Of a stretch of 64,000 bases of DNA, positions 36,078 through 45,671 are shown piece by piece. The position numbers and the translations under genes were made by a program. Source of the DNA: Raphanus sativus (taxonomy: Eukaryota; Streptophyta; Magnoliopsida; Brassicales; Brassicaceae); contig NC_079515.1 of the NCBI RefSeq assembly GCF_000801105.2, positions 30,527,407 to 30,591,406 on the forward strand, in the 5' to 3' direction. Position 1 is the first letter of the stretch, and every line of letters starts with the position of its first letter. The notes beneath the pieces were generated by a model. The model was not told the DNA's origin and did no database searches. It saw nothing but the letters and a program-made list of their open reading frames with translations.

Positions 36078-36680
36078 CTAGATCTATCTCCGCGCTACGC
36101 GCGGATTATGTCTTTGAATTTATGTTTTAAATATAAGAATATTTCTTTTTGTAGACCTATAAAAATAGTTCTTTTTTAAATATGTGCAACTGCAAAGAGT
36201 TGAAACATCATAATATGTATTGTATCTATGAAGCAACTTTAATTTTGGAAAACAATATTCTAAAAATCCGGTCTAAACAAAATAATTTTTCTAAAATAAT
36301 TAAAAAAATATTTAGTCAACAGAAAAATAGTTTATTAAAATGTGATTAATTCTCGCATACCGATTATTTAAACACTAAAAATGTTTATTAACGTTTTCTT
36401 GTATATGATATCCTAAATTTTATGATATTATTCTAGACCATGTGCATCAGTAACAAAAAATGAAAATTCCTCAGCGTAACTAATATGAAAAAAGTAAAAA
36501 GGATAAGATAAAGTGTAGAAAAACAGGAGGTACGTCTCTTCTTCAAGAAACGTTTGTACAATTGAGAAATGATATGCAATTTGGCAATTTTTGATTGGTA
36601 TAATTTCTTTTTAACATTTAAATTTATTTGCTTAAAGATAATTATATTAATATAATATTTGTTAGAGACTAAGATAGAGA
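36078..36680 (-). mobile_element. Probable Helitron, 3' end at 36078 (minus orientation)
   Basis: Read on the minus strand the sequence ends CCGCGCGTAGCGCGG (a GC-rich hairpin) followed by a short spacer and CTAG, then T. This is the Helitron 3' terminus pattern seen in crucifer ATREP-type elements. The 5' end is uncertain; a TCTATCTTA-like start lies near 36670-36678, but the expected flanking base does not match. Only the terminus is well supported. Confidence 0.45.
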
Positions 36681-36843
36681 GGTCATCTGATCCGATGATG
36701 GTTTGTTTAGGTCTCGGCTTGAATATCAGTAACGGGATTGTTATTAATTATTGATAACTATACAATACAAGACCTCAGTTTTCGGAGAGCATTATTCGAC
36801 TACCTTATTCGGGCATTCCCCTCTCCCTCTCTGTTGTAAAGCA

Positions 36844-37130
36844 ATGGGAGGCTGTTTCTCTGTCTCAGTGTCATGTGATCAAGTGGTGAATCGTCTCCCA
36901 GTGTCTATGCCTCTACTGGCGGAGCTAGCCAAAGTGTTTAATAGGGTCAACGTTAGGTCAACATATATATTACATGGGTCAATAAGTTTATTTTACTATT
37001 TTTTCAGTTTTCTCTGTAAAAACACAAGTAAAATTTGTTTTTCCTTGATTTCACATGGGTCATATGACCCACCTCACAATGAACTATCTCAATGGAACTT
37101 ATATACACAACCTCCCGCAGAATCTAGCAC
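36844..37130 (+). pseudogene. NLR copy C: 5' fragment with an insertion
   Basis: Starts MGGCFSVSVSCDQVVN like copies A and B, then the coding similarity breaks at about 36912. It resumes after about 180 bp of foreign DNA with TATATACACAACCTCCCGCA (matching YIHNLP in copies A/B) at about 37100. Similarity ends near residue 45 of the family. Nothing of NB-ARC or LRR follows. The inserted segment (about 36913-37092) begins TACTGGCGGAGCTAGCC; its type is unknown. Confidence 0.8.
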
Positions 37131-37255
37131 GATTCACACGAGACAGTCTGGTTCACAAATTCTTGCAAGATTGAGATTTACTGACACACGAGACCGTCTG
37201 GTTCCAAAACTATGTCTGTTCAATTGTTATATATGTATTTGCATTGGTGCTCCGT

Positions 37256-37616
37256 TTGTTTCACGTTGTCTAAATTATGTACTATTTTGAGTTTGATGTC
37301 CAAATATTTATACTAATAAAAAAAAATATGTATATAATAATCTACAAGACGTGAACTCTGTTGTCCACACTGTCTAAACGTTGGTAACGTTTTCTCGTAC
37401 TATGTTAAGCAAAGTGGCATGAACCTACAATGACTCTTGTTTCACGTTGTCTAAATTATGTACTATTTTGAGTTTGATGTCCAAATATTTATACTAATAA
37501 AAAAAATATGTATATAATAATCTACAAGACGTGAACTCTGTTGTCCACAGTGTCTAAACGTTGGTAACGTTTTCTCGTACTATGTTAAGCAAAGTGGCAT
37601 GAACCTACAATGACTC
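37256..37616. repeat. Tandem duplication, 181-bp and 180-bp units
   Basis: Unit 1 37256-37436 and unit 2 37437-37616 both start TTGTTTCACGTTGTC and end CAATGACTC. They differ by one A in a homopolymer and one C/G change, so the duplication is recent. The unit's right part is related to sequence downstream of NLR copy D. Confidence 0.92.
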
Positions 37617-38098
37617 TTGTTTTCTTGAGTAACAAGAAAGAGAATGATGAAGATGGAAACAGAGACATGAAGAACAGAACAGAGGCTCTGTTTTCATTAA
37701 CGTCGTGTTAACGAGTGGATGGTGAAACTATAGAGCAATCAAAAGTGAAGGGGCAACAGAAACACTATCTGAAAAATGCTTATTGTTCATATAAGAGTTA
37801 ATTAGTCTTCTTTTCAGAGAAAGCAGGATCCTGTTTAGCAATTACATATTACAGTTACGGCTTTCTTTCTGGAGACTTACAATTAATTCCCTAACTTGAA
37901 GAGTTTTTCTTAGGAATTTAAGTTGCATTGCTTAAATCTGCGTTATTATATACGGATGTGAATACTGAAAGTATTTTTTTTTAAATAAAAATTCAACAAA
38001 TCGGAAAACGGCAGAACCATTTTAATCTTGAATCTAAGTTTTGTTCTTTAATCTTAGCCTGCAACTAGCATCATTTTTGTTTATTGTTATTCTTTGGT

Positions 38099-38141
38099 AA
38101 ACTCTACATTATTCTTTTACAAAAGAAAACTCTACATTATT
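38099..38141. repeat. 15-bp direct repeat around a 13-bp insert
   Basis: AAACTCTACATTATT occurs at 38099-38113 and 38127-38141, with CTTTTACAAAAGA between. The insert is not a plain poly-A, so repair filler is as likely as a retroposon tail. Confidence 0.5.
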
Positions 38142-38353
38142 GCTGATTCTATAATACAGCGACGACTTGGACGTAAGAAAATACCAAGTTGGGAAATGAT
38201 TATCATTATAGTCATTGATATTATTGGAAGCTTACTATATTAAATTACGATGTGGGATTCAGCTTATCAGCTACATAGACGACTTGGACTCATTCACAAA
38301 ATTACCAACGAACTCCAAAGATCTTTCCATCTGAGTTTTTTGATCGGCAAATC

Positions 38354-38396
38354 GTCTACCTGGTTGTCTTCAAAATAAAAAAAAGTCTACCTGGTT
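38354..38396 (+). mobile_element. Tail-like retroinsertion in the leader of NLR copy D
   Basis: GTCTACCTGGTT is duplicated at 38354-38365 and 38385-38396. The insert (38366-38384) is GTCTTCAAAATAAAAAAAA. It ends 7 bp before the copy D start codon region (ATG 38404), so it lengthens the 5' UTR. Confidence 0.6.
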
Positions 38397-38403
38397 TTGC
38401 ATA

Positions 38404-41061
38404 ATGGCTGATGTTATCGCAAAAGCAAGTGAGTTCGTAGTTAATCTTTTCTGTACCTGCTTTTGTGCCGAAGTCAACCATATTTGTAGGCTCGACAAGA
38501 ATCTAGATAAACTGGAAAAAGCCATGGAAGTGCTGACGGCAAGTCGTGATGATGTCTTGGCAAGGGTGGAAAGGGACGAGGAAACAGGTCTACAGAGGCG
38601 TCACGTAGTTGGGGTATGGCTTACTGCTGTCGAGAAGATTGAAAAACAGGCACATGAGACGAATACAGCTTGTACACGTCAAGGTTCGTCTCTTTGTGAT
38701 GCTTGCTCAAGAAAATTGGTGTCAAGGTTTCGTTACGGGAGAGAGGTTTTCTCGATGTGGGAAGATGTTAAAGAGCTCACGAGTCGCATATTAATTGAAG
38801 ATCTCAATGCGTTGGCCGTACCACCTATGAGAGATGTGGTGGTGGAAAGGGATCTACAACCAATCATTGTTGGTCAGGAAACAATACTCGAAAGTGCATG
38901 GAACCGCATCATGGATGAGGGAACCCAGTTTATGGGTCTATATGGCATGGGTGGAGTAGGAAAGACAACTCTTCTTGACCAAATCAACAATAAGTTTTGT
39001 GGCGCAAATGGTGGATTTGACAAAGTAATCTGGGTTGTGGTGTCAAAGGATAAACAAAACGAGAAGATTCAAGATGAGATTGGTGCGCAACTAGGCTTCA
39101 CTAAAGAATATTGGAAAGAAAAAGGGACAAGCGAGAAGGTCCTTGACTTATACGGTCGTATGAAGAATAAAAAATTTGTCTTGTTACTGGATGACATTTG
39201 GAGGGAAATTGATCTAAAAGAAATAGGAGTCCCAACTCCCACAAAGAAAAACGGATGCAAAGTAGTATTCACCACTCGTTTAAGGGAAGTATGTGGCCAA
39301 ATGGGAGTTCATGATCCAATGGAAGTAAAATGTTTGGATGGTGATGAAGCTTGGGACTTGTTTTGTGCTAAAGTTGGGGAAATCACATTAGAAAGCCACC
39401 CAGATATTCGTGAGCTCGCATATCAAGTTGTGGCAAAATGTCAAGGTTTACCATTGGCTCTGAATATCATGGGTAAAAACATGTCGTCCATGAGGACGGT
39501 GCAAGAATGGAAGCTAGCAATAGACACTCTTGCTTCTAATGCTGCTGGATTTCCTGGTATGGAAGACCATATTTTTATGGTTTTGAAGTATAGTTACGAT
39601 AGGCTCGGAGATGTCAACCATATCAAGTCTTGTTTTCAATATTGCGCTCTATTTCCAGAAGATTTTGTAATAGAAAAAGAGAAGTTGGTAGATTACTGGA
39701 TATGCGAAAGATTCATAGACGAAAAGCAAGGTAAAAATAATGCTACAAACCAGGCTTACGGGGTAATTGGTACCCTTGTCAAGGCTTGTCTACTGATTGA
39801 AGAAGGAGAAGACAAATCAAAGGTGAAAATGCATGATGTGGTTCGTGAGATGGCATTGTGGATAGCAACTAATTTTAACAAGGATAAAGAAAGATGTGTT
39901 GTGAAAGCTGGTGTTGGTTTAAGTGAAGTGCCAACGGTGGAGAGCTGGAGATCTGTGAGAAGAATGTCGTTGATGGACAACGAGATTGAAAACATACGTG
40001 GCAGTCCCAACTGCCCTGAGCTTACAACTCTGCTCTTCCAAAAAAATGAGATCCGAAATATCTCAGATGAATTCTTCAAGTCCATGCCCAGGTTAGTCGT
40101 ATTGGATCTATCAAATAATCGATTTTTAGATGGATATCCAACGGATATATCAAAATTGGCCTCCTTGCGATATCTAGACTTGTCAGAGAATGGAGCCATG
40201 CAGCGTCTGTTTGAAGGCTTACTAGAGTTGCAAAAGCTGATATATCTGAATTTGGAGGGAACGGGACTGGAGAATATTTCTGGGATATCAAGTTTGTCGA
40301 GTTTGAGGACACTGCGACTACGACGTAATAAATTGTCACACGATCTCAACGTAATCAAGGAACTGCAGCTCTTAGAACATTTAGAAATGGTGACCGTAGA
40401 TATCGGGTCAATTTCGGTTGCAGATCAATTATTAGAGGCTCCCAGAGTAGCTAATGCTATTCATGAGCTATATATTGGACATCTTAAGGAGAAAGCAAAA
40501 TTGACATTTCCAAGTATGGCGGTTCTCTGTACGCTCGAGATGTATGGAAGTGCTATGGAGGAGATAAATATCGAGAGGAGAACGCCATCACGGAGGAGAA
40601 GGCCAACAACTCCAAGCTTTCCAAATCTCTCTACAGTGCGTTTAAGTTATTGCCACGGTTTAAAGGACCTGACATGGCTTTTGTTCGCTCCAAACCTTAT
40701 TGTTCTTACCGTTGGTATCTCAACTCAAATAGAAGATATAATCAGCAAAGAAAAAGCTGTGGATATTCTCGCAGATGAGGCAGATACCATCATTCCTTTT
40801 CGAAAGCTAGAGCATTTCCAAGTGTATAATTTGCCAAAGCTGAAGAGCATCTTCTGGAGTCCTCTACCTTTCCCACGTTTAAAGAAATTAAACATAGGGA
40901 GGTGTCCTAATCTGAGAAAGCTTCCATTGGAATCTAGAAGTGGTGGCAGCATACCAGGTGAAGAGCTTGTCATAAAAAACGGAGAACAGTACTGGATAGA
41001 TAAGGTTGAATGGGAAGATGAAGCGACTAAAGAGCGTTTCCTACGTACCATCAGTCCTTAG
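38404..41061 (+). CDS. NLR copy D: CC-NBS-LRR resistance protein, no acylation motif
   Basis: Intact single exon of 885 residues. It starts MADVIAKASEFVVNLFC, so it lacks the MGxC acylation signal of copies A, B, C and E. NB-ARC motifs: GMGGVGKTTL (about 181), FVLLLDDIW, VVFTTRLREVCG, GLPLALNI, CFQYCALFPEDF and MHDVVREMALWIA (about 478). The LRR region contains LTWLLFAPNL and a basic run (RRTPSRRRRPTT, about residue 722). It is the most diverged of the three intact copies but clearly of the same clade. The position next to HOP1 resembles At1g12280 (SUMM2) or At1g12290 in Arabidopsis; I cannot decide which. A small insertion sits in its leader. Confidence 0.92.
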   Translation: MADVIAKASEFVVNLFCTCFCAEVNHICRLDKNLDKLEKAMEVLTASRDDVLARVERDEETGLQRRHVVGVWLTAVEKIEKQAHETNTACTRQGSSLCDACSRKLVSRFRYGREVFSMWEDVKELTSRILIEDLNALAVPPMRDVVVERDLQPIIVGQETILESAWNRIMDEGTQFMGLYGMGGVGKTTLLDQINNKFCGANGGFDKVIWVVVSKDKQNEKIQDEIGAQLGFTKEYWKEKGTSEKVLDLYGRMKNKKFVLLLDDIWREIDLKEIGVPTPTKKNGCKVVFTTRLREVCGQMGVHDPMEVKCLDGDEAWDLFCAKVGEITLESHPDIRELAYQVVAKCQGLPLALNIMGKNMSSMRTVQEWKLAIDTLASNAAGFPGMEDHIFMVLKYSYDRLGDVNHIKSCFQYCALFPEDFVIEKEKLVDYWICERFIDEKQGKNNATNQAYGVIGTLVKACLLIEEGEDKSKVKMHDVVREMALWIATNFNKDKERCVVKAGVGLSEVPTVESWRSVRRMSLMDNEIENIRGSPNCPELTTLLFQKNEIRNISDEFFKSMPRLVVLDLSNNRFLDGYPTDISKLASLRYLDLSENGAMQRLFEGLLELQKLIYLNLEGTGLENISGISSLSSLRTLRLRRNKLSHDLNVIKELQLLEHLEMVTVDIGSISVADQLLEAPRVANAIHELYIGHLKEKAKLTFPSMAVLCTLEMYGSAMEEINIERRTPSRRRRPTTPSFPNLSTVRLSYCHGLKDLTWLLFAPNLIVLTVGISTQIEDIISKEKAVDILADEADTIIPFRKLEHFQVYNLPKLKSIFWSPLPFPRLKKLNIGRCPNLRKLPLESRSGGSIPGEELVIKNGEQYWIDKVEWEDEATKERFLRTISP

Positions 41062-42725
41062 CAATGAGCCACAATAGGTTTCCAAAACCTGTCTCAGCTG
41101 TCATATTGGTCTGCTCCTCTGTTTGAGTCCTCTTTCAAAAGGATTTGTGTGCCTGATCAACTTATTTGCTATATGTGATATGTTCATGTCTGTTCTATAT
41201 TATTGTTTGTTTTATCTGAAAATTTCATTACTCTTAAAAAAACTTGACACAGAGTTCATACAGTTCCGGTTTGTAATTGCTAATATTATGTGTTTATGAT
41301 TGCGTTGATTTTCACGGTCTAGAGAGTTGTACCATATATACTTGGGCTGGTCTGATCGAAAGTACTAGTATGGTAAGCAAAGTGGAATGAATGTACAAGG
41401 AATCTTGTTTTCTTGAGCAACAAGAAAGAGAATGAAGATGGAAACAGAGAGATGAATAACAGAGGCTCTGTTTTCTTCTTTTTTTTTTTTGTCGACAAGG
41501 CTCTGTTTTCTTTAACGTCTTGTTAAAACTAATGTCATCTAATTTGTTACAACAGTGATTAACTGTGAGGAAAGTTACTTGGGCTGCCCTATTAGATGAA
41601 AGTTATTTGGGCCATTATTATAGGGGGCCCTGTATCTTCAACGTAAGTCGTAACCCAAAGAGATGTATCGGTCATCGACTCATCGGAGCCGGAGAGTCAC
41701 TGGGTGGGAGGGATCTGAATGTAACAACACCCAATCTCGATGGAGGGTTAAGGCTTGAGATCGAGAATAAAACCTCGCTTCGCAGGTACTACCATTGTTT
41801 TTTAACATTTGGGGTTTTCATTTAGCTTCGCGTTTTAGGCTTTACCCCTGCTCATTTCGTTTTTTCTTTTTTAAATTTTTTTATCGAATGTGTTTTGTCT
41901 TAGAACTTCAAAGGATCCAGTCAAGAAAAGACTGAAACTTCAATGACAATTAGTTTGCTTTTTCCTGAGAAAGAATGATTTCAAACTCAAATCTCGTTCT
42001 CTGCCTTAAATTTTCATTCACCCGATAATTATAGTTACTTATCCTCTGTTTTTGTTTGTTATTTGTGCAGTGATGGGAGGTTGATTCTTCTCATCAAAGA
42101 TTGGTTGGAGATTACGTGTCTGTATGTATGGGTGAAGTACGCAAAGTTCACTCCTTTCAAGCTAATATACTTGAAAGCCTATAAATCTGTAAGATTGAAG
42201 TTAAGAATTTTGCCTACTCCTTCCATACCATACATACACTTAATCCTGAATCCATCTCTCATGTGTAACTACTTGAGTCCAAAGCTGAGAAAGCCTCTGC
42301 ACTTTGTTTTTTCAATGCCAACTTTCATACAGGTTCAGGTAACCCTTATATATGAAACCTGAATTGGTATGTTTCTCTTTCCTTTTACTACTACTGTCTC
42401 TTTATGTTTTGGTTTTAGTATGTTTAAAATTAAAAATTAATTTTCGAGGCGACTCATTGTTTAGTATATAAATGAAAGTGACATGGTGACTGTATTTGCG
42501 CCTACAATTGTCTTATTCTTGGAATCTTGCTGTATTACAGAAAAAAAATATGATGCAACCATCCAAAAATGACCCTACAAAGCAAGACTTTGACTCACTT
42601 AAACAATTTCCACCAAATTACTAGGTGGAGGAGAGAGTTAAGATGCTACCTACCTTTTGCAAGTTTAGTTGCAAGTCAAGATTAATTTGCATTTGTGAAT
42701 CTGTCTTTTGTTTATCAATTGCAAG
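41062..42725. other. Spacer between NLR copies D and E, with a possible NLR relic
   Basis: 41369-41530 is related to 37581-37712. Near 41580-41790 there is a promoter/leader-like stretch with TTGGGCC followed by a donor-like CGCAG|GTACTA, then at 42067 ATGGGAGGTTGATTCT, which matches the start of relic F. At about 42275 AGCTGAGAAAGCCTCTG recalls the NLR C-terminal KLRKLPL motif. Open frames here are otherwise unrecognised. Confidence 0.4.
41463..41512 (-). mobile_element. Tail-only LINE insertion with 15-bp target duplication
   Basis: AGGCTCTGTTTTCTT is duplicated at 41463-41477 and 41498-41512. The 20-bp insert, read on the minus strand, is TGTCGAC followed by a run of A. The LINE at 3252-8220 ends CCGAC plus poly-A, so the insert may be the last few bases of a related LINE transcript. 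Confidence 0.65.
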
Positions 42726-45395
42726 ATGGGAAATTGTGTCTCTCTCCAAATCCAAGCACCATGCGAGGAAGTGCTGAACCATCTTGGTAGCTGCTTCTGC
42801 AGCAAAATTAAATATATCCAGAACCTCAAGAGGAATCTAGTGGCTTTGGAGACAGCCATGGAAGATCTCAAGGCGGTGCGATCTGATCTGCTACGGAAAG
42901 TCCATGCAGCAGAAGAAGGAGGAGGTCTACAAAGGCTTCATCAAATCAAGGTATGGCTTGAGAGAGTCAAGACTATTGAATCTAAATTCAATGGTCTATA
43001 TAGCACTAGAGATGTTGAACTGGAAAGGTTGTGTTTCAGTGGTGCTGGCCCCAAGAACTTAAGACTGAGCTATCTTTACGGAAAGAGGGTCTTGAAGATG
43101 TTGAATACGGTTGAAGACTTGATATCTAAAGGTTTTTTTGATGAGGTGGCTAGTCCAGCTGCTAGAGCTGTGGGAGAGGAAAGACCTTTAACCCCGACGG
43201 TCGTTGGTCAAGAAACAGTTCTTGAAAAGGCGTGGAACCACCTCATGGATGATGAAACTAAGATCATGGGTCTCTATGGTATGGGTGGAGTAGGGAAAAC
43301 AACACTTCTCACACAGATCAACAATAAGCTTGTCGACTTGTGTGACACACATGATGGGGTTGAGATAGTCATATGGGTTGTGGTGTCTGGTGATATACAA
43401 ATCCACAAGATACAACACAGGATCGGCAACAAGATAGGATACAAAGGTGTTGAATGGAAGAAGAAAAAAGAAAACCAAAAGGCACTAGAGATATTCAACT
43501 TTCTAAGCAAGAAAAGATTCGTGTTACTCTTAGATGACATATGGAGGAAAGTAGATCTAACGGAGATTGGTATCCCTAATCCAACAAGCCAAAACGGATG
43601 CAAGATAGTATTCACAACTCGCTCTCTAGGCGTATGTACGAGCATGGGGGTCCATGAACCAATGGAGGTACAATGTTTAACTACAACCGATGCATGGGAC
43701 TTGTTCAAGAAGAAAGTTGGACAGAACACACTTGAAAGACATCCAGACATTCCCAAGATCGCAAGAAAAGTTGCTGGAGCATGCCGTGGCTTGCCACTAG
43801 CGTTAAATGTCATTGGAGAGACAATGTCATGCAAGAAGACGACACAAGAATGGTACCATGCGGTTGATGTTTTGAAAACGTATGCCGCGGATTTTAGTGA
43901 CGTGAAGGAGAAGATTCTTCCCATCTTGAAGTACAGCTATGATAATCTTGAAGGTGACAATGTCAAATCTTGTTTCTTGTATTGCTCTCTCTTTCCAGAA
44001 GATGCTTTAATAGACAAAGAGAGGATTATAGACTTTTGGATATGTGAAGGGTTCATTGATGGGTATGAGAGTAAAGAAAGAGCTGTGAACCAAGGGTATG
44101 AGATACTAGGTACCCTTGTGTGTGCCTCTTTATTACAGGAAGGAGGGAAGTACGACAACAAGTCATACGTGAGAATGCATGATGTGGTTCGAGAGATGGC
44201 CCTGTGGATAGCATCTGATCTTGAGAAGCATAAAGGAAGTTACATCGTACGAGCTGGTGTGGGGTTGAACGAAGTACCAAAGGTGCAGAACTGGCAACTT
44301 GTGACAAGGATGTCACTGGTGAATAACAAGATCAAAGAGATACATGAGAGTCATAAGTGTCCTAAGCTTACAACTCTTCTTCTTCAGAACAACCGCTGTC
44401 TTGTAAGCATCTCTGGTGAATTCTTCCGGTCTATGCCAAGACTAGTTGTTTTGGATCTTTCATGGAACGTCAATCTCAAAGTTTTACCTGAGCAAATATC
44501 AGAGTTGGTTTCATTGCGATATCTTGACTTGTCAGAGTCAAACATTGTGAGTTTGCCTGTTGGTTTACAAAAGCTGAAAAGGCTGATGCATCTGAATCTG
44601 GAGTCTATGTTGTGCCTTGAAGGTTTCTCAGGGATATCGAATCTGTCGAGTTTGAAGACGTTGAAGCTACTTAACTTCATAATGTGGCCAACTATGAGCT
44701 TACTAGAGGAGCTGGAACGCTTGGAACATTTAGAAGTTCTGACCGTAGAGATCACGTCAAGTTCGGTATTGAAACAGCTCTTATGCTCTCACAGGTTGGT
44801 GAGATGTCTTCAAAAGCTATCTATTAAGTACATTGAGGAAGAGTCAGTCAGAGTTTTGACGTTGCCATCGATACAAGATCTCCGTGAAGTCTTCATAGGA
44901 GGGTGTGGAATCCGGGAGATAATGATAGAGAGGAACACAATGTTGATAAGTCCATGCTTACCGCACCTATCCAAAGTTTTGATAGCTGGTTGCAATGGTC
45001 TTAAGGATTTGACGTGGCTACTGTTCGCTCCTAACCTCACTCATCTCAGTGTTTGGAACTCAAGCCAGCTAGAAGAGATAATAAGCCTAGAGAACGCTGC
45101 AACGGTTGATACTGTTCCTTTTAGGAAACTAGAATATCTACACTTGTGGGACTTACCTGAACTGGTGAGTATCTACTGGAGTCCTTTGCCTTTTCCATAT
45201 TTGAATCTGATCAACGTACAAAACGATTGTCAGAAGCTGAGAAAGCTTCCTTTGGATTCTCAAAGTTGTATTGCGGGTGAAGAGCTTGTCATTGAGTATG
45301 GAGATGAAGAATGGAAAGAAAAAGTTGAATGGGGTGACGAAGCCACGAGACTCCGTTTCTTACCATCCTGCAAGTTGGTTTTGTATGATGTTTGA
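42726..45395 (+). CDS. NLR copy E: RPS5-type CC-NBS-LRR resistance protein
   Basis: Intact single exon of 889 residues from ATG 42726 (MGNCVSLQIQAPCEEVLNHL). An in-frame ATG at 42708 exists, but MGNC gives the Gly2/Cys4 acylation signal known for RPS5. Motifs: GMGGVGKTT (about 186), FVLLLDDIW, IVFTTRSLGVCTSMG, GLPLALNV, CFLYCSLFPEDA and MHDVVREMALWIA (about 485). The LRR region contains LTWLLFAPNL and ends EEWKEKVEWGDEATRLRFLP. The MHD region is wild-type in form, so no autoactive change is evident. The gene lies between a possible NLR relic upstream and relic F downstream. Confidence 0.93.
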   Translation: MGNCVSLQIQAPCEEVLNHLGSCFCSKIKYIQNLKRNLVALETAMEDLKAVRSDLLRKVHAAEEGGGLQRLHQIKVWLERVKTIESKFNGLYSTRDVELERLCFSGAGPKNLRLSYLYGKRVLKMLNTVEDLISKGFFDEVASPAARAVGEERPLTPTVVGQETVLEKAWNHLMDDETKIMGLYGMGGVGKTTLLTQINNKLVDLCDTHDGVEIVIWVVVSGDIQIHKIQHRIGNKIGYKGVEWKKKKENQKALEIFNFLSKKRFVLLLDDIWRKVDLTEIGIPNPTSQNGCKIVFTTRSLGVCTSMGVHEPMEVQCLTTTDAWDLFKKKVGQNTLERHPDIPKIARKVAGACRGLPLALNVIGETMSCKKTTQEWYHAVDVLKTYAADFSDVKEKILPILKYSYDNLEGDNVKSCFLYCSLFPEDALIDKERIIDFWICEGFIDGYESKERAVNQGYEILGTLVCASLLQEGGKYDNKSYVRMHDVVREMALWIASDLEKHKGSYIVRAGVGLNEVPKVQNWQLVTRMSLVNNKIKEIHESHKCPKLTTLLLQNNRCLVSISGEFFRSMPRLVVLDLSWNVNLKVLPEQISELVSLRYLDLSESNIVSLPVGLQKLKRLMHLNLESMLCLEGFSGISNLSSLKTLKLLNFIMWPTMSLLEELERLEHLEVLTVEITSSSVLKQLLCSHRLVRCLQKLSIKYIEEESVRVLTLPSIQDLREVFIGGCGIREIMIERNTMLISPCLPHLSKVLIAGCNGLKDLTWLLFAPNLTHLSVWNSSQLEEIISLENAATVDTVPFRKLEYLHLWDLPELVSIYWSPLPFPYLNLINVQNDCQKLRKLPLDSQSCIAGEELVIEYGDEEWKEKVEWGDEATRLRFLPSCKLVLYDV

Positions 45396-45671
45396 GCCAG
45401 AGAAAGCTTCCAAATGTCTTGTATGTCACTCCTCTCATTACGTTGCCTTTTGTTTCACGTTGTTCTTTTCCATTCCTCATCATTTGTATTGTTCTGTTCT
45501 TCCCTTTCTTCTACCACTTTGTGTCCTTGAGTGTTCACTGGATTTGTATATGACCATTTTATACTGCCTCCATGTTTTTTCCCGAATTATCATTTGAGAT
45601 TGGTGCCTAAAATTTTGTGACTAACATATAGGCTGTTTTTATCTTCGCTTTGTGAGGCCTTATTGCTTTCT
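45396..45671. other. 3' flank of NLR copy E
   Basis: T-rich, probable 3' UTR. No exon seen. Confidence 0.5.

Larger units (their letters stand above)
37617..38403. other. Spacer and leader of NLR copy D
   Basis: The first ~100 bp match the region 3' of copy D (41369-41530). The last 300 bp hold two small insertions and the 5' UTR of copy D. No extra exon is seen. Confidence 0.5.

Noticed and set aside
41565..42362. Two open frames considered as a novel two-exon gene
   Set aside because: The splice-like signals exist, but the second part has NLR-like ends and no coherent protein; treated as a probable relic.
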